Source: Dunaliella salina
Lineage: Eukaryota; Chlorophyta; Chlorophyceae; Chlamydomonadales; Dunaliellaceae
Direction: 5' to 3'
NCBI GenBank assembly: GCA_002284615.2
Contig: MU069528.1
Coordinates: forward strand, 53,096-80,506
Length of the DNA: 27,411 bases
Shown here: in pieces, positions 1 through 8,822 of the stretch
Position numbering within the stretch: position 1 is the stretch's first letter
Layout: the number at the start of each line of letters is the position of its first letter
Notes under the pieces: model-generated
Database searches by the model: none
What the model was told of the DNA's origin: nothing
Seen by the model: the letters and a program-made list of their open reading frames with translations, nothing else
Translations under genes and position numbers: made by a program

Positions 1-76
<76 letters not shown>
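1..76. repeat. (AC)n microsatellite at window edge
   Basis: Uninterrupted AC dinucleotide, 38 units, running off the left edge. The right edge of the window is the complementary (TG)n, which suggests that both ends are assembly breaks at simple repeats. Confidence 0.98.
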
Positions 77-79
<3 letters not shown>

Positions 80-580
80 TGCATTCAGGCAACCACACAC
101 TCAGGCACACTTAGAATGACAAATTGTGGCATTCTCAACACTCCAGTAGGGAAGCTTGTTTTAACATCAGTCTTGGATACTCATGATTTGTATTTGCGCG
201 CGATTGAAATCAAGGACACTCCACAATGCCAGGTTCCGGGGCTAGTGCTCCCAGCAACCCTCCAAATCCCCACCAGCCTGGTGGGGGTGGGCCTGAGGCC
301 CTTCTACCCCAGCTAAGTCCGAGTCGTGGAGGGGTTTTGCAGCCCCCTTGAGCCAGTGCATCTCCTATTTCCTTCTTTGGTGTGAGAGGTCTCTAATATG
401 CCTCCAAAGTAAAAAAGTAAAAAGCATAGAGAGGAGAAAAATCACATGCTTACAAGCACATACGATGGCACTTCGCCTTCAGCCACAGAGGGTAGATGAA
501 ATCAGGCTTGCCTTAGCCTGGAAAAAGAAACTACATCAGGAGAGGATACTCTATTCATCAGTTATTAGTGAAAAGGAAAC
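77..580. other. Unassigned stretch, no supported gene
   Basis: No recognisable gene. A short open frame at 226-351 (+) starts MPGSGASAPSNPP and is rich in proline and glycine. It could be a retroelement leader peptide, but nothing supports translation. The rest is non-coding by eye. Confidence 0.4.
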
Positions 581-850
581 ACGGGGTGAAGAGCCCTGGG
601 TCCCCTTAAGCTTCACCACAAAGGATGAGGAACAGAAAGGGCTGGTGAGGACTGGAGATTTGCTGGAGGCACTTGGCTTCAAATTTTGGCTGAGAAAGGT
701 TTTTTTCTTTTTAAGAGCGCGCCCTAAGGTGTAACAGGTCTGTGAGCACGCTCAACAGAATGGGCTTACAGTCTACAAGCAAGCTTGATGGCACATTGGT
801 GATCCAGACCTAGTTGTTTGAGTTGTTTGGGGGTATGCTCTGAGCAAGCT
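580..850 (-). mobile_element. Retroelement 3' fragment G (RLE C-terminus)
   Basis: Read on the minus strand, about 850 to 770 encodes HTPKQLKQLGLDHQCAIKLA, matching the conserved C-terminal helix region of copy A (TPHTLEPLEELGLD, then KATKL). A frameshifted continuation keeps AHSV and RALKK-like residues down to about 700, followed by 3' UTR-like sequence. It is a severely decayed, 5'-truncated copy with no function expected. The lower boundary is approximate. Confidence 0.6.
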
Positions 851-904
851 CCAATGCCCAGGAAAACAGCATGAAGCACAGAGAATGGAAAAGAGAAATG
901 GAAC

Positions 905-1003
905 TGTGTACTACCTCGTAGGCATTGAAGGCACTCCCCACATCGGCTTAGGAAAGTAGAACCTAGGGCCAAGCACCATACATCCCCCCTCCACCAAAGC
1001 ATG
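905..1003 (-). mobile_element. Retroelement 3' UTR fragment
   Basis: The reverse complement reads GGTGGAGG, then CTTGGCCCTAGGT, then GATGTGGGGAGTG, then a CTACG-like end. This is the same order as the 3' UTR of copy A at 6610-6700. Only the UTR is present, so it is a very short 5' truncation or a remnant separate from fragment G, which lies downstream of it on the same strand. Confidence 0.6.
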
Positions 1004-1264
1004 AATGAAACAGGAGAAATAAGGAAAAAACTCCAGGCAATTGAAAAGCTCCAAATTCTGCTTCAAGCATACAATGCGGCCAGACAACTTGTCAACTTGA
1101 AGCTGGTCTGCACACCTCCATTCAGCCCCCTGGTCAAAATGAAGCAACAGAAATTATGGGTCTTCTACACAAGTACACCTCACATCTTGGAAACGTAAAT
1201 CTAACATGCAAAATAATCCAATTCTTTGCGCATACCATTGCACATTCTTAGAGCCCTCACCAGC

Positions 1265-1530
1265 AATGCGCTGGTTACCCAAGAAATGCTTGCAAGCCCC
1301 CTTGACTACGGCACTCTCTTCAAAGCATACTAAAGCCCTTATGCTTGACATAGGGTTTTCGGGGCCAACACTGATATGTTTGGAACCAAATTTACAGGCT
1401 CCTTCTCTTGCCACCCTGCCGATGAAGACGGATTCATCTACTACCTAGCCATGCATGCCCTGTCTTCAATCGCTATCTCAACTACCCCGACTGCTGCTTT
1501 CCGAATGAGTCATGCTCCTCCCCAGCCAAA
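1265..1530 (+). pseudogene. Methyltransferase-like module, copy C
   Basis: One frame reads LVTQEMLASPLDY, then HRVFGANTDMFGTKFTG, then SFSCHPADEDGF and AMHAL. Copy A has the collinear ALVTQEKMASPLDH, RVFGA, SSKFSGF, SHPIYND and LKHAIF. The pattern 'TQE.(x)ASPLD...FGA...G...(N/H)P...D...A' resembles N6-adenine methyltransferase-like domains carried by some algal elements, in which the HP position would be the NPPY-type catalytic motif. That assignment is inference. Two in-frame stops lie between the SPLD and HRVFGA blocks. Confidence 0.45.
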
Positions 1531-2162
1531 TGGGATGGACCACAAAAGAACCATGCGCTGGTCCATGCGTTATCCTCCGGAAAGTTCAAATCCTCGGGTA
1601 ACCCGACAAAAATTAAAAGATGGCCTGCGCCCGAGGTGCAGACAAATCAGGTCGGGTCAAACCGGAAGTTTTTAAAGGACAAGCCTTTCTTAACACTCCA
1701 AACCCGAGGTTTTTTTAAGGGAGATTGGGTAGACCCGAGAGGCTATAATGTGTCTTTCGAGCAGTCCTGGAATTCCTTATTACCCCATGAAGTTCCATGG
1801 TTACTCTGACCACAATCCTTGCCAAGAACACATGCAGCTCATTACCATCGTGAAATGGGAAGAAAAGACTCTTCTACCATAACCCAAACTGGCTCGAGGA
1901 TTTACAAGTTGCTGAAGGAAAAACATTTAAATGTTACCACAGAAGCAGTCAACAGGTTGCAGAGCAACAAAACACTCCCCTCTCTTTACGGACTTAGCAC
2001 ATTGAGGAAAAGATTTGCACTTATACATGATGACACATACACAACCTTTTTGAAGTCTGCAGCCAGCCAAACGCTATTAGACCTAACATGCATTAGCAGT
2101 AACATACCTGCAACCCCGGACCCTGCAGAAAAAGATCCCATACTGGCGACGTCTAATATTTA

Positions 2163-2560
2163 AAAGATTGCAGTGTCATAACCTCTGACAACAGGAATAC
2201 GTAGCAGGCAGGAGCATCATTTTTCATCCCGGACACCTACTCCTCTAAATTTATCACCTGCACAACACTATTAACAGACCCTGAGGACCATGGACCCACT
2301 TATACAATTAACAGAGCAGAGCTCGCTGCAATTTTGGTGGCTCTACACACTTCACTTGCAACTGACAGTTCTTCCACACCGAATCAGGCCAGAAACCAGA
2401 TACTAAAACCCATTTACATTCACCACTATTCAAAGAAATGATAACTCACATTTGTCAGTCAACCCTATACTTTTTACAAAGTGAAATCACACAGTGGCTT
2501 CCTTGGTAATGAAGGCGCAGATGGCGCAGATGGCGCAGATGCTCTTGTACTTCAAGCAGA
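2163..2560 (+). pseudogene. RNase H domain, copy C
   Basis: The frame beginning at 2163 gives KDCS (the usual DGS motif), then YTINRAELAAILVAL with the catalytic Glu, then ATDSS with the third Asp, and finally YKVKSHSGFLGNEGADG with the His and last Asp. All four acidic positions survive, but at least one TAG near 2205 and TGA/TAA codons near 2440 interrupt the frame, so it is a pseudogene. A 9-bp tandem triplication (GGCGCAGAT, 2514-2540) expands the final GAD motif. Confidence 0.75.
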
Positions 2561-2950
2561 TGTGTTGCCTGCATCAGCTGATGAAGCTGACACCTCCCTC
2601 ACCCAGGCAGAAAACTATTTCTCTCATCTCAACTGGCTCGCTGCACCTGTCACATCACGAAACTCTCATACAGAATACTGGCCCTTTTCAAACTTCCAAG
2701 ACAAACTAAAACATATTCTGCATGAAAAGCACAAATTGGGGACAGCAAACCTTAGCACTTATAGCTACAGAAATTGGTAAAGCCTACTGAGGATGTCCAA
2801 CACTCACTTCACTGCCAACTCCAAAATCAGTCATGCTTTCTGGCAGATTAAAACTATAACCCTCAAAGATCGGACCAATGTCCTCAAGTATCGAACAGAC
2901 GCCTTGTACAATGGCAGGCATGCCAGACTCTTCAATATCCACCCTGGGCC

Positions 2951-3001
2951 TGCCCTTTATGTGGTGCACCTGATAGCACTTTCCATACCCTACTCAGATG
3001 C
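2951..3001 (+). pseudogene. CCHC zinc knuckle, copy C
   Basis: Encodes CPLCGAPDSTFHTLLRC, a C-x2-C-x7-H-x4-C pattern identical in spacing to copy A. In R2-type non-LTR retrotransposons this knuckle sits directly before the restriction-like endonuclease. Confidence 0.75.
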
Positions 3002-3356
3002 ACGCACCCACAGATGAATAAAAAAATGCAGATACATCTACGGTAGAATGAACATAAATGTACACTGTTAAGCACTCAGCATCTGTGGTGAAGCACCCAG
3101 CAAAGGAAACTGTGGACCATACATCGTCTCTATGGATGCATGTAATGCAGGCTAAATTTGTTGGAGACGGAAAATCCTGATCATGTCCAGCGAAACATTC
3201 CTCACTGGCTTTTCCCATCTGAACAACTACCGAATACACACTGTGTATAGTCCCTCGTGCCTTCTGACAAACAAAGGTTGGCTCCTCACCGTCCTCAAGT
3301 ACAAAAAGTGCCATGAAATTATACTTTTTCCTCCTCCTCCTCTCCCTCTCCTTTTG

Positions 3357-3472
3357 CCAATGATGCAATGATGCAATGATGCACATATTGCCAATTGCCA
3401 ATGCACATATTGCCAATTGCACAATGATGCACTTATTGCCAATGATGCAATGATGCAATGATGCACAAATAC
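3357..3472. repeat. Minisatellite of TGATGCAA / ATATTGCCAATTGC units
   Basis: Interleaved short tandem units (AATGATGC and CATATTGCCAATTGC) fill the interval between the broken end of copy C and the start of copy A. The array may have grown from the TTTTGCCAAT sequence that copies C, D and fragment I share at this point. Confidence 0.85.
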
Positions 3473-3559
3473 AGGGTATAGACATCAGCACTTATTGGGC
3501 CTTCCCTGCATGCACACTTCTCAGCGGAGATGAGAAATTAGAAAGGGAATCTAACTCTT

Positions 3560-3842
3560 TCAGCAATGAGCTTGTACGCATTGATTGGGAGCCAAGCTGG
3601 GAACCTGAAGACATCAGGGAAGCTTGGCCCAACTTTCAACCATGCATCCTTCAATTCGAGGCCTGCAAAGATGAACCAGACCTCTCGATTCCAGCTGCTG
3701 ACTTTGAGCTAGACAACCTTGAAAGGCAGGGATTTGAAAACTCAGACAAGACCAACACTTGGAAACAGATTATAGACACGGAACTCCGCAACAAGGCCAT
3801 TTTTGACATGAATCCCACAAACCCCCAAGTAGACATTAATTA
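3560..3842 (+). pseudogene. Chromodomain-like segment, copy A
   Basis: An open stretch reads LVRIDWEPSWEPEDIREAWP, then FQPCILQFEA and PDLSIPAADFELDNLERQGF, ending at TAA near 3840. The W-E-P-x-W-E-P-E-x-I followed by a short helix resembles the end of chromodomains found in integrases and other retroelement proteins. The first half of a chromodomain is not visible, so this is a weak assignment. It lies just upstream of the methyltransferase-like module and is probably part of the same polyprotein. Confidence 0.3.
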
Positions 3843-4019
3843 ATGGAACTGGCCGCTGTGAATTCTGGATCACAACAGTTGACCTCACTAGGCCAAAGCT
3901 AAGTAATACAGCAGACCCACACCCCAGAGTAGATGCTACCCACTCCCCTTCCATGCCATCTACACCACCACTGGTGCTACCACAAGTCCATTCTAAAGAA
4001 GTGGCATGCATTTATGGCA

Positions 4020-4760
4020 CAGATGGAAAATGCAAAGGAATGCTAACCCCAGAGCGCATCAATGTCCTCCACACTGCATTCAACAGAGCCAGAGACAACG
4101 GGATCCACAACACAATTAAACCTCCACCCCAAAGCTTTGCCTCCGAGCTCGTGGGTCTTTTCTCACGCTCAACCCTCAACAACAAAATGCAACAAAGTAA
4201 GACCAAGGATTCACACATGCGCATCCTACCAAATCATGTCCACACTGCCATGCAAAAATGGGCTCTCGTTACCCAGGAAAAAATGGCTTCTCCCCTGGAC
4301 CACAAGCCTTGCCACCTCAACTACTGGAATGAACACCCTCAAGGTAGGGTATTCGGAGCAATTCATAACAGCCTCTCTTCCAAATTCTCAGGATTTTCAA
4401 TAAGCCATCCAATTTACAATGACCATGTGATGTACCTTACTCTCAAACATGCCATTTTTCTGCCATGCAACAAAGCCATGCCACAGCATTTTTCATGTTC
4501 TTACCAAGCTGGGGAGGCCCTATGAGCACAAATCCACACTCTAAACTCCTTAATGCCTACCCTCACTACTGTCGCGCATTGGGAACCATACCTTCAACAA
4601 GACTCAACTTTGCCAAACCCCCCTACTGGCTAAGCCAAGAAATTGACCTTCCATGCCATTCCTGGTGCCTACAAATAATTGCTGTTTGGAACACTGCTGC
4701 AAGAGTCCGCCTCAATGAAAACAATTCAAATTGGCTCACAGGCCTGAAACAAGAAATCTG
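4020..4760 (+). pseudogene. Methyltransferase-like module, copy A
   Basis: Two frames joined by a frameshift near 4460-4480 carry, in order: TPERINVLHTAFNRA, PPPQSFASELVGLFSR, ALVTQEKMASPLDHKPC, YWNEHPQGRVFGA, SSKFSGFSISHPIYND, FFMFLPSWGGP, KLLNAYPHYCRALGTIP and LQIIAVWNTAARVRLN. The blocks recur in copies B and C. The order, with an aromatic/FASPL-type block, FGA, a (N/H)P..D block, a hydrophobic strand ending LPxWG and a late LxIIAVWN strand, suggests a SAM-dependent adenine methyltransferase-like fold. The expected NPPY motif reads SHPIY, so catalysis is doubtful. No database comparison was possible. Confidence 0.4.
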
Positions 4761-4941
4761 TGAAGCAAGATGGCTGGAAAGAGACATTAGCATCGACCCA
4801 GTCCTTAATCCAAGACACCCAGAAATTAAAACTGGCTTTAATAAACTCAAAAAAATCACCTTCTGCCCACCAACAAACCTCTCACAGTACCAACAAAGCC
4901 AACAAACTTTTTCACCACTCACATGATCCAGCCCTTCTCTG

Positions 4942-5380
4942 GTACGCAAAGTTGAAAACTGGAGAGAATGGGCATACACGGATGGCAGCTGCCATGTACA
5001 CAATTGTAAACAAGTGATTGGTGCAGGGGTCTACCACCCCGCCAGCAAAAGCACCAACCATGTCCAACCAAATGGAGCAGGAATCACTCACACCATCACT
5101 AGAGCCGAACTGGCGGCAATAACAGCAGCCCTTCTCCTAAGATATCGTTACATTGCCACAAACAGCCTTTGCTCTATAGAACAGATCAGAAAGCGAATAC
5201 TCTACCCAGAACTTCATCACCAGCATGTCCAGGGCCACATCCTCAAGATAATCATACAACTCATACGCAACTCACCTAGTGACTACCCCTATCCATTTCT
5301 CCAAGGTTAAGTCTCATGCTGGAATTGTTGGCAACAAATGCGCAGATGCCATTGCGAAGCATCAGACCATTCAGAATAAT
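4942..5380 (+). pseudogene. RNase H domain, copy A
   Basis: WREWAYTDGSCHVH gives the first catalytic Asp. HTITRAELAAITAALL gives the Glu. The third acidic site reads IATNSLCSI, with Asn where copies B and C keep Asp. After a frameshift near 5279-5310, KVKSHAGIVGNKCADAIAK supplies the His and last Asp. RNase H would remove the RNA strand during reverse transcription. The Asp-to-Asn change and the frameshift indicate that this copy is inactive. Confidence 0.8.
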
Positions 5381-5399
5381 GACACATATATAACCTTCC

Positions 5400-5741
5400 C
5401 ATGTGCAAACCTTGAAGGCAACCCTTTTCATGACACCACTTGGCTTGCCTTTGAGGAAACTTCCTACGCTCATGCAAATGCGTCTAGACGTCTGAACCCA
5501 CCTGCCGTAAAGCTTAAACACTCTTCCAACCTCCGTGATGCTTTGCGGAAACACATGCACTCAAAACACAGAATTGGAAAGGCCAACACCAACACAGGGT
5601 ACTACTCTTTCTACCAAAGTTTGCTTCCCCACATCCACAAAAAATATCAGCAATGCCTTCTGGACCATGTCAACACTCTCTTTCAAAATGAGGCAAAACA
5701 TTTTTAAATACCGCACAGGTACCCTCTTCAATTAAAAACAC
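5400..5741 (+). pseudogene. Linker between RNase H and zinc knuckle, copy A
   Basis: Conserved in copies A, B and C: SNLRDALRKHMHSKHRIGKA, NTNTGYYSFYQSLLPHIHKK and a basic FKYRTGTLFN. A frameshift near 5650 and an in-frame TAA at 5732 break it in this copy. The function is unknown, but conservation between copies shows it belongs to the polyprotein rather than to a host gene. Confidence 0.6.
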
Positions 5742-6596
5742 GTGGTGCGCTTCAAAATTTTCACCAGCCCACAATGCCCCCTCTGTGGGGAACTCGACAG
5801 TGCCCTTCACATCTTATCAGGATGCAAAAATTGTACCATGTCTGGTATGGTAATTGAGCGACATAATATTGCCAGCAGAATCCTCCTAAAAGCCATCAGC
5901 AAAGGGCCTCTTGGGTCAGGTATTGCCACCATGGACATTGGCAGAGCAGACTGTCTTGCCTTGCAAGACATACAGATCCCAGAACATGCTACTAATAGGA
6001 CCCTTCCCAAGTATATGTTCCCGCGCCGCTTCCCTGATAAGGATAGGCTCACTTCCAGCCGGCCTGATGCTCTATTAGTTGTTCCTCTGAAAAGGGCGCC
6101 AAGGTCCAATCCTCGTTATGAATTGAGGAGTACAGGGGGGCGCAGGGGGAGCAGGGAGGACTCAGCGCCAGCCACAGGCACTCCACCCACACTCAAGGCT
6201 CGTGACCCCAGTCAGCTCCACCCAGATCAGCGACACATGCACCTTGTAGAAGTCAAATACTGTGAGGAAACCCGGCCTTACAGCCAGCTTGAGGCCTCCA
6301 AGCAGCAGCACCACGACCTTTGCTGTCATCTTTCTAGAGCTTCAGCTCAAGTCACCCTTCATACTATCCTGCTAGGTGTGGGAGGAGTCATCTACACCCC
6401 GCACACATTGGAGCCTCTTGAGGAGCTTGGTCTTGACACTTTCAAGGCCACCAAGCTTGTCCGGAAGCTTCATGCTCATTCTGTCCTGTATGCTTACAAA
6501 CTTGCCAGCACCAGACGTGCTCTCAAGAAAACCTTTTTCAACTCTGAACAAGGTCAGGCACGGGATACTGCTAGTAACCCACCTGATCCCCACTGA
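5742..6596 (+). CDS. CCHC zinc knuckle plus restriction-like endonuclease, C-terminal part of retroelement protein
   Basis: The open frame of 284 codons is the C-terminal part of a polyprotein. It opens inside the protein, so the first codon (GTG) is not a true start. Residues 12-28 form CPLCGELDSALHILSGC (C-x2-C-x7-H-x4-C). ERHN follows at 39-42, RPD at 107-109, and HLVEVKYC with the E170-x-K172 pair. The R-H, PD and ExK order is that of the PD-(D/E)XK endonuclease of R2-like and Dualen-like retrotransposons, which nicks the target DNA. A low-complexity RS/PT linker separates PD from ExK. The C-terminus NPPDPH is shared by copies B and E. This frame is intact, while upstream modules are broken. 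Confidence 0.75.
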   Translation: MVRFKIFTSPQCPLCGELDSALHILSGCKNCTMSGMVIERHNIASRILLKAISKGPLGSGIATMDIGRADCLALQDIQIPEHATNRTLPKYMFPRRFPDKDRLTSSRPDALLVVPLKRAPRSNPRYELRSTGGRRGSREDSAPATGTPPTLKARDPSQLHPDQRHMHLVEVKYCEETRPYSQLEASKQQHHDLCCHLSRASAQVTLHTILLGVGGVIYTPHTLEPLEELGLDTFKATKLVRKLHAHSVLYAYKLASTRRALKKTFFNSEQGQARDTASNPPDPH

Positions 6597-6727
6597 CTTT
6601 CTTCTGCTTTCTCTTGGTGATGAGGATACACAGTGCCTTGGCCCTAGGTATCCCCTTTTCCTTAATTGATGTGGGGAGTGTTTTCACTGCCTGCGTAGTT
6701 TTTTCTTTTCTTTTCTTTCCTTTTGCC
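6597..6727 (+). other. Retroelement 3' UTR, copy A
   Basis: After the TGA, the conserved order is GGTGATGAGGA, GTGCCTTGGCCCTAGGTA, TTAATTGATGTGGGGAGTG and CTGCCTGCGTAGTTTTTTCT. The same order occurs in copies B, E, fragment H and the non-autonomous repeats, which makes it the family's 3' terminal signature. It ends in a C/T-rich tail rather than poly(A). Confidence 0.8.
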
Positions 6728-7300
6728 AAGAACTGGTTCCTGAAATCCTTAAAGAAGAGAGGACGATACAGGGGGAGCACGCAGTCACTCCACTAACTTA
6801 GTTGAACTGCCAAGTTCGGTCAAACTAGCCATGTCTTTCCAGATCAGAGGCACATCCATTTTTTGGAGGTGAAAGACCGAGAAGACACCGTACCCAAGAG
6901 GCCGGCTTTAGGCCTCCAAACAGCAATACCGTGGATGACCATGACCTGTCGAAAATTTTAGCCATCTTGGCCATCTTTCAGAGGCCTCAGCTCCATCTAC
7001 TTACCATAACTTGTCAGGTGCAGGTGGGGTCAACTGCACCCCTCACACTTTGGAGCCCTTTTAAGAGCTTGGCCTGGACACACGCAAGGTTTTCAGAGCT
7101 TGCTCTGAAGCTTCACATGAACTTGCTAACACCAGACAAGCTCTCAAAAAGACTTCTTGAAGTTCTTTCAAGTCACATCAGCAAGATCAGGAGTGAGGCA
7201 TTGCTAGTAACATAGCTGATCCCCACTGAATTCTCCTTCTTCATTCTTTGCTGAAGGAGAAGCACGGTGCCTAGACCTGAGGTAGTCCTGGGCTTTGTAA
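6728..7300 (+). mobile_element. Degenerate retroelement 3' fragment I
   Basis: The order CCTTTTGCCAA, GATACAGGGGGAGCA, CCAGATCAGAGGCACATCC, TTTTTGGAGGTGAAAGA and CTCCAAACAGCAA parallels copies A and D through the ExK region (VEVK reads LEVKD here). It continues to a CTGATCCCCACTGA end and part of the 3' UTR. The coding capacity is destroyed. It starts directly at the tail of copy A and meets copy B tail-to-tail near 7300. Confidence 0.75.
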
Positions 7301-7305
7301 AGAAA

Positions 7306-7632
7306 AGAAGAAGAAAAATTACGTAGGCAGAGAAACTCTCCCTACATAAATTAAGGATGAGGAGACAATGGCTCAAAAAGAGCCGCAAGTCCCCTCCACC
7401 ACAAGATATGAAAAAGAAAAAGCTAATGGGGATCTGGAGGGTTATTAGAAGCTCCTGGCTCTAGAGCTTTGCTGGAAGTACTCTTGTTTATGATAAGTTA
7501 TTTTCGACACCGCTAGTTTGTGGGCATATTGAACAGAATGGGCATAGAGTTGCTGAGCAAGCTTAGTGGCACGTTGGCGATCCAGTCCTAGTTGCTTGAA
7601 CTGCTTCAGGGCATGCTCAGTGTAAAAAAAAA
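7306..7632 (-). mobile_element. Copy B, 3' end segment (B3)
   Basis: On the minus strand this reads FFYTEHALKQFKQLGLDRQRATKLAQQLYAHSVQYAHKLA, split here into the family blocks YTEHALKQFKQLGLD and AHSVQYAHKLA. It then reads NNPPDPH with a stop at 7423-7425 and a 3' UTR ending CTGCCTACGTAAT near 7306. It continues copy B across the inserted element at 7633-8851: the last residues before the insertion are ILLGDGGS, and here the sequence resumes at FFYTEHAL, exactly the ILLGVGGVIYTPHTL order of copy A. Confidence 0.8.
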
Positions 7633-7643
7633 GGTCCGACATG

Positions 7644-7686
7644 AGAGTATAATATTGTTATTACTGTAATATTACTGTAATACTCT
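7644..7686. repeat. AT-rich hairpin near left end of TIR element
   Basis: AGAGTAT (7644-7650) pairs perfectly with ATACTCT (7680-7686). The interior carries TTACTGTAATATTACTGTAA, itself nearly palindromic. A related cluster lies near the right end. Confidence 0.7.
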
Positions 7687-7899
7687 ATTCAAAATTATCT
7701 TGCAGGAACGTAACCATCTACTTCTTGGGGTTTAAAAACCCTGCCATCCATGTCTTCAGGGGAAAATTCTAACCTTGGGCAGTAACACATTAGCCAGGAG
7801 GGTAAAAAAAAAATTAGTGGACATCATCATAAAAAGTTGGGCTGGAGGCCCAGAATGACCACCCACCCCCCTCTTCCCCCCAAAGCTTGCCCCCCACCC

Positions 7900-8105
7900 C
7901 ACAAAAGGGGTACCAATCTGCTCCTTTTCAAATTCCCCATCCATCTGCATACTCAAGATTTCCAAAAACTGGATTGGTACAGAGTTATGGGGCAGAAACT
8001 GAGATGCCAATGCTCATGCATGCCCCATGCCCCCTACACAGTGCCCCCCAAGACAAGCAAGGTACCCATTTGCTTCAATTCAAATTCTGCGGCCATCTGC
8101 ATCAA
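7900..8105 (+). repeat. Diverged direct duplication inside TIR element
   Basis: GGGTACCAATCTGCTCC, CAAATTCC and CCATCTGCAT near 7909-7951 recur as AGGTACCCATTTGCTTC, CAAATTCT and CCATCTGCAT near 8060-8103, about 150 bp apart. There is no coding meaning. The rest of the element interior (8105-8750) is C/G-run rich with no gene. Confidence 0.5.
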
Positions 8106-8760
8106 AAGGAAATACAATGGCCAAGCAGACAATGCGAGCAAAACCTTGAATCAGGGTCCGTACACTTGTTTAGAGCATCCACACGCACGCATGTTCGCAC
8201 GAAGTTACTAGCTGCTTGTTCATGCCTAGCGAGGTGCGTGCACGTTCTTAGCTATTTTCTGCACGTGTTGCTGCTCCTTGGGGCCCAGGATGTATGGCTG
8301 CTTCTGCTCTAGCTGCTGCTGCTGGTGCTTGGCTGCATAGTGTGCTGCTAGGTTGTACTTCCACACCACTACCCCGCACGCTGGGCACTCCATCCATCCT
8401 TCACACTGCTAGCTGTAGCCCATTTGGTTCAACTTTCATGCAGCTACAGCTGCCACCCTCCTTAACCAATTTCCTCAAAGAGGGTGCCAATGGACAGTTC
8501 TCGAGCTCATGATTTTAAAAAATAGTTAGAATTTTGAGAAAGTGCCCCCCCCCAAAAAAAATTCTGGAGGGGGGGTCCCAAAAAGTCGAAACCCCCCTGA
8601 GGGACCACCCACCAACAACCCTCTCCGATTGGACTCATACATATACCATTCGAATCCTCTCGATCTCAGGATTCCGAATATATAGTTCTTATGTGGTTTT
8701 GGTGATGACGTTTAAAAGTCATGATTCCTACACCCTCCTGCATTAGCACTAAAAAAATGC

Positions 8761-8822
8761 AGTAATGTTACAGTAATATTACGGTAAAATTACATGTTGT
8801 AATATTACAGTAATTTAACATG
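8761..8822. repeat. AT-rich TAATATTAC cluster near right end of TIR element
   Basis: AGTAATGTTACAGTAATATT and GTAATATTACAGTAATTTAA show repeated GTAATATTAC palindromes, the mirror of the left-end cluster. This supports both ends belonging to one element. Confidence 0.6.

Larger units (their letters stand above)
1230..3365 (+). mobile_element. Degenerate retroelement copy C (MTase-like, RNase H, CCHC, RLE)
   Basis: A second, older copy of the family seen in copy A, with the same module order. A methyltransferase-like piece (about 1265-1530) is followed by divergent sequence (1530-1780), a linker with NPNWLEDLQ (about 1880), RNase H (2163-2560), a KHKLG linker, a CCHC knuckle (2951-3001), and part of the endonuclease region up to DKQRLAPHRPQV (about 3267-3300). 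Stops and frameshifts occur throughout. The copy ends where the 3357-3472 minisatellite begins and lacks the family 3' end. The divergent 1530-1780 stretch carries several CGGGT/ACCCG motifs and may be an insertion or replacement. Confidence 0.75.
3487..6740 (+). mobile_element. Retroelement copy A: chromo-like, MTase-like, RNase H, CCHC, RLE
   Basis: The longest copy of the family. Modules in order are a WEPSWEPEDI chromo-like stretch (about 3560-3660), a methyltransferase-like region (4020-4760), RNase H (4942-5380), a linker with KHRIGKANTNTGYYS, a CCHC knuckle, a PD-(D/E)XK endonuclease (frame 5742-6596) and a 3' UTR ending CTGCCTGCGTAG plus a pyrimidine run. Several frameshifts split it, so it is not an intact coding unit. 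RNase H followed by CCHC and RLE recalls Dualen/RandI elements of green algae. No reverse transcriptase motif is visible, so the copy is probably 5'-truncated or the RT lies elsewhere in the element. The 5' edge is approximate. Confidence 0.8.

Noticed and set aside
3357..3472. CRISPR-like array
   Set aside because: Units are contiguous and interleaved without unique spacers; the genome is eukaryotic; ordinary minisatellite.
3953..4525. 190-codon frame as a host gene
   Set aside because: Its blocks recur in copies B and C together with retroelement domains, so it belongs to the retroelement.
7668..8811. TAATATTAC, identical to the geminivirus/CRESS-DNA virus origin nonanucleotide, occurs near both ends of the TIR element
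   Set aside because: It is a part of AT-rich palindromic clusters (GTAATATTAC), has no stem-loop with GC stem around it, and no Rep-like frame is present; best explained as a subterminal repeat.
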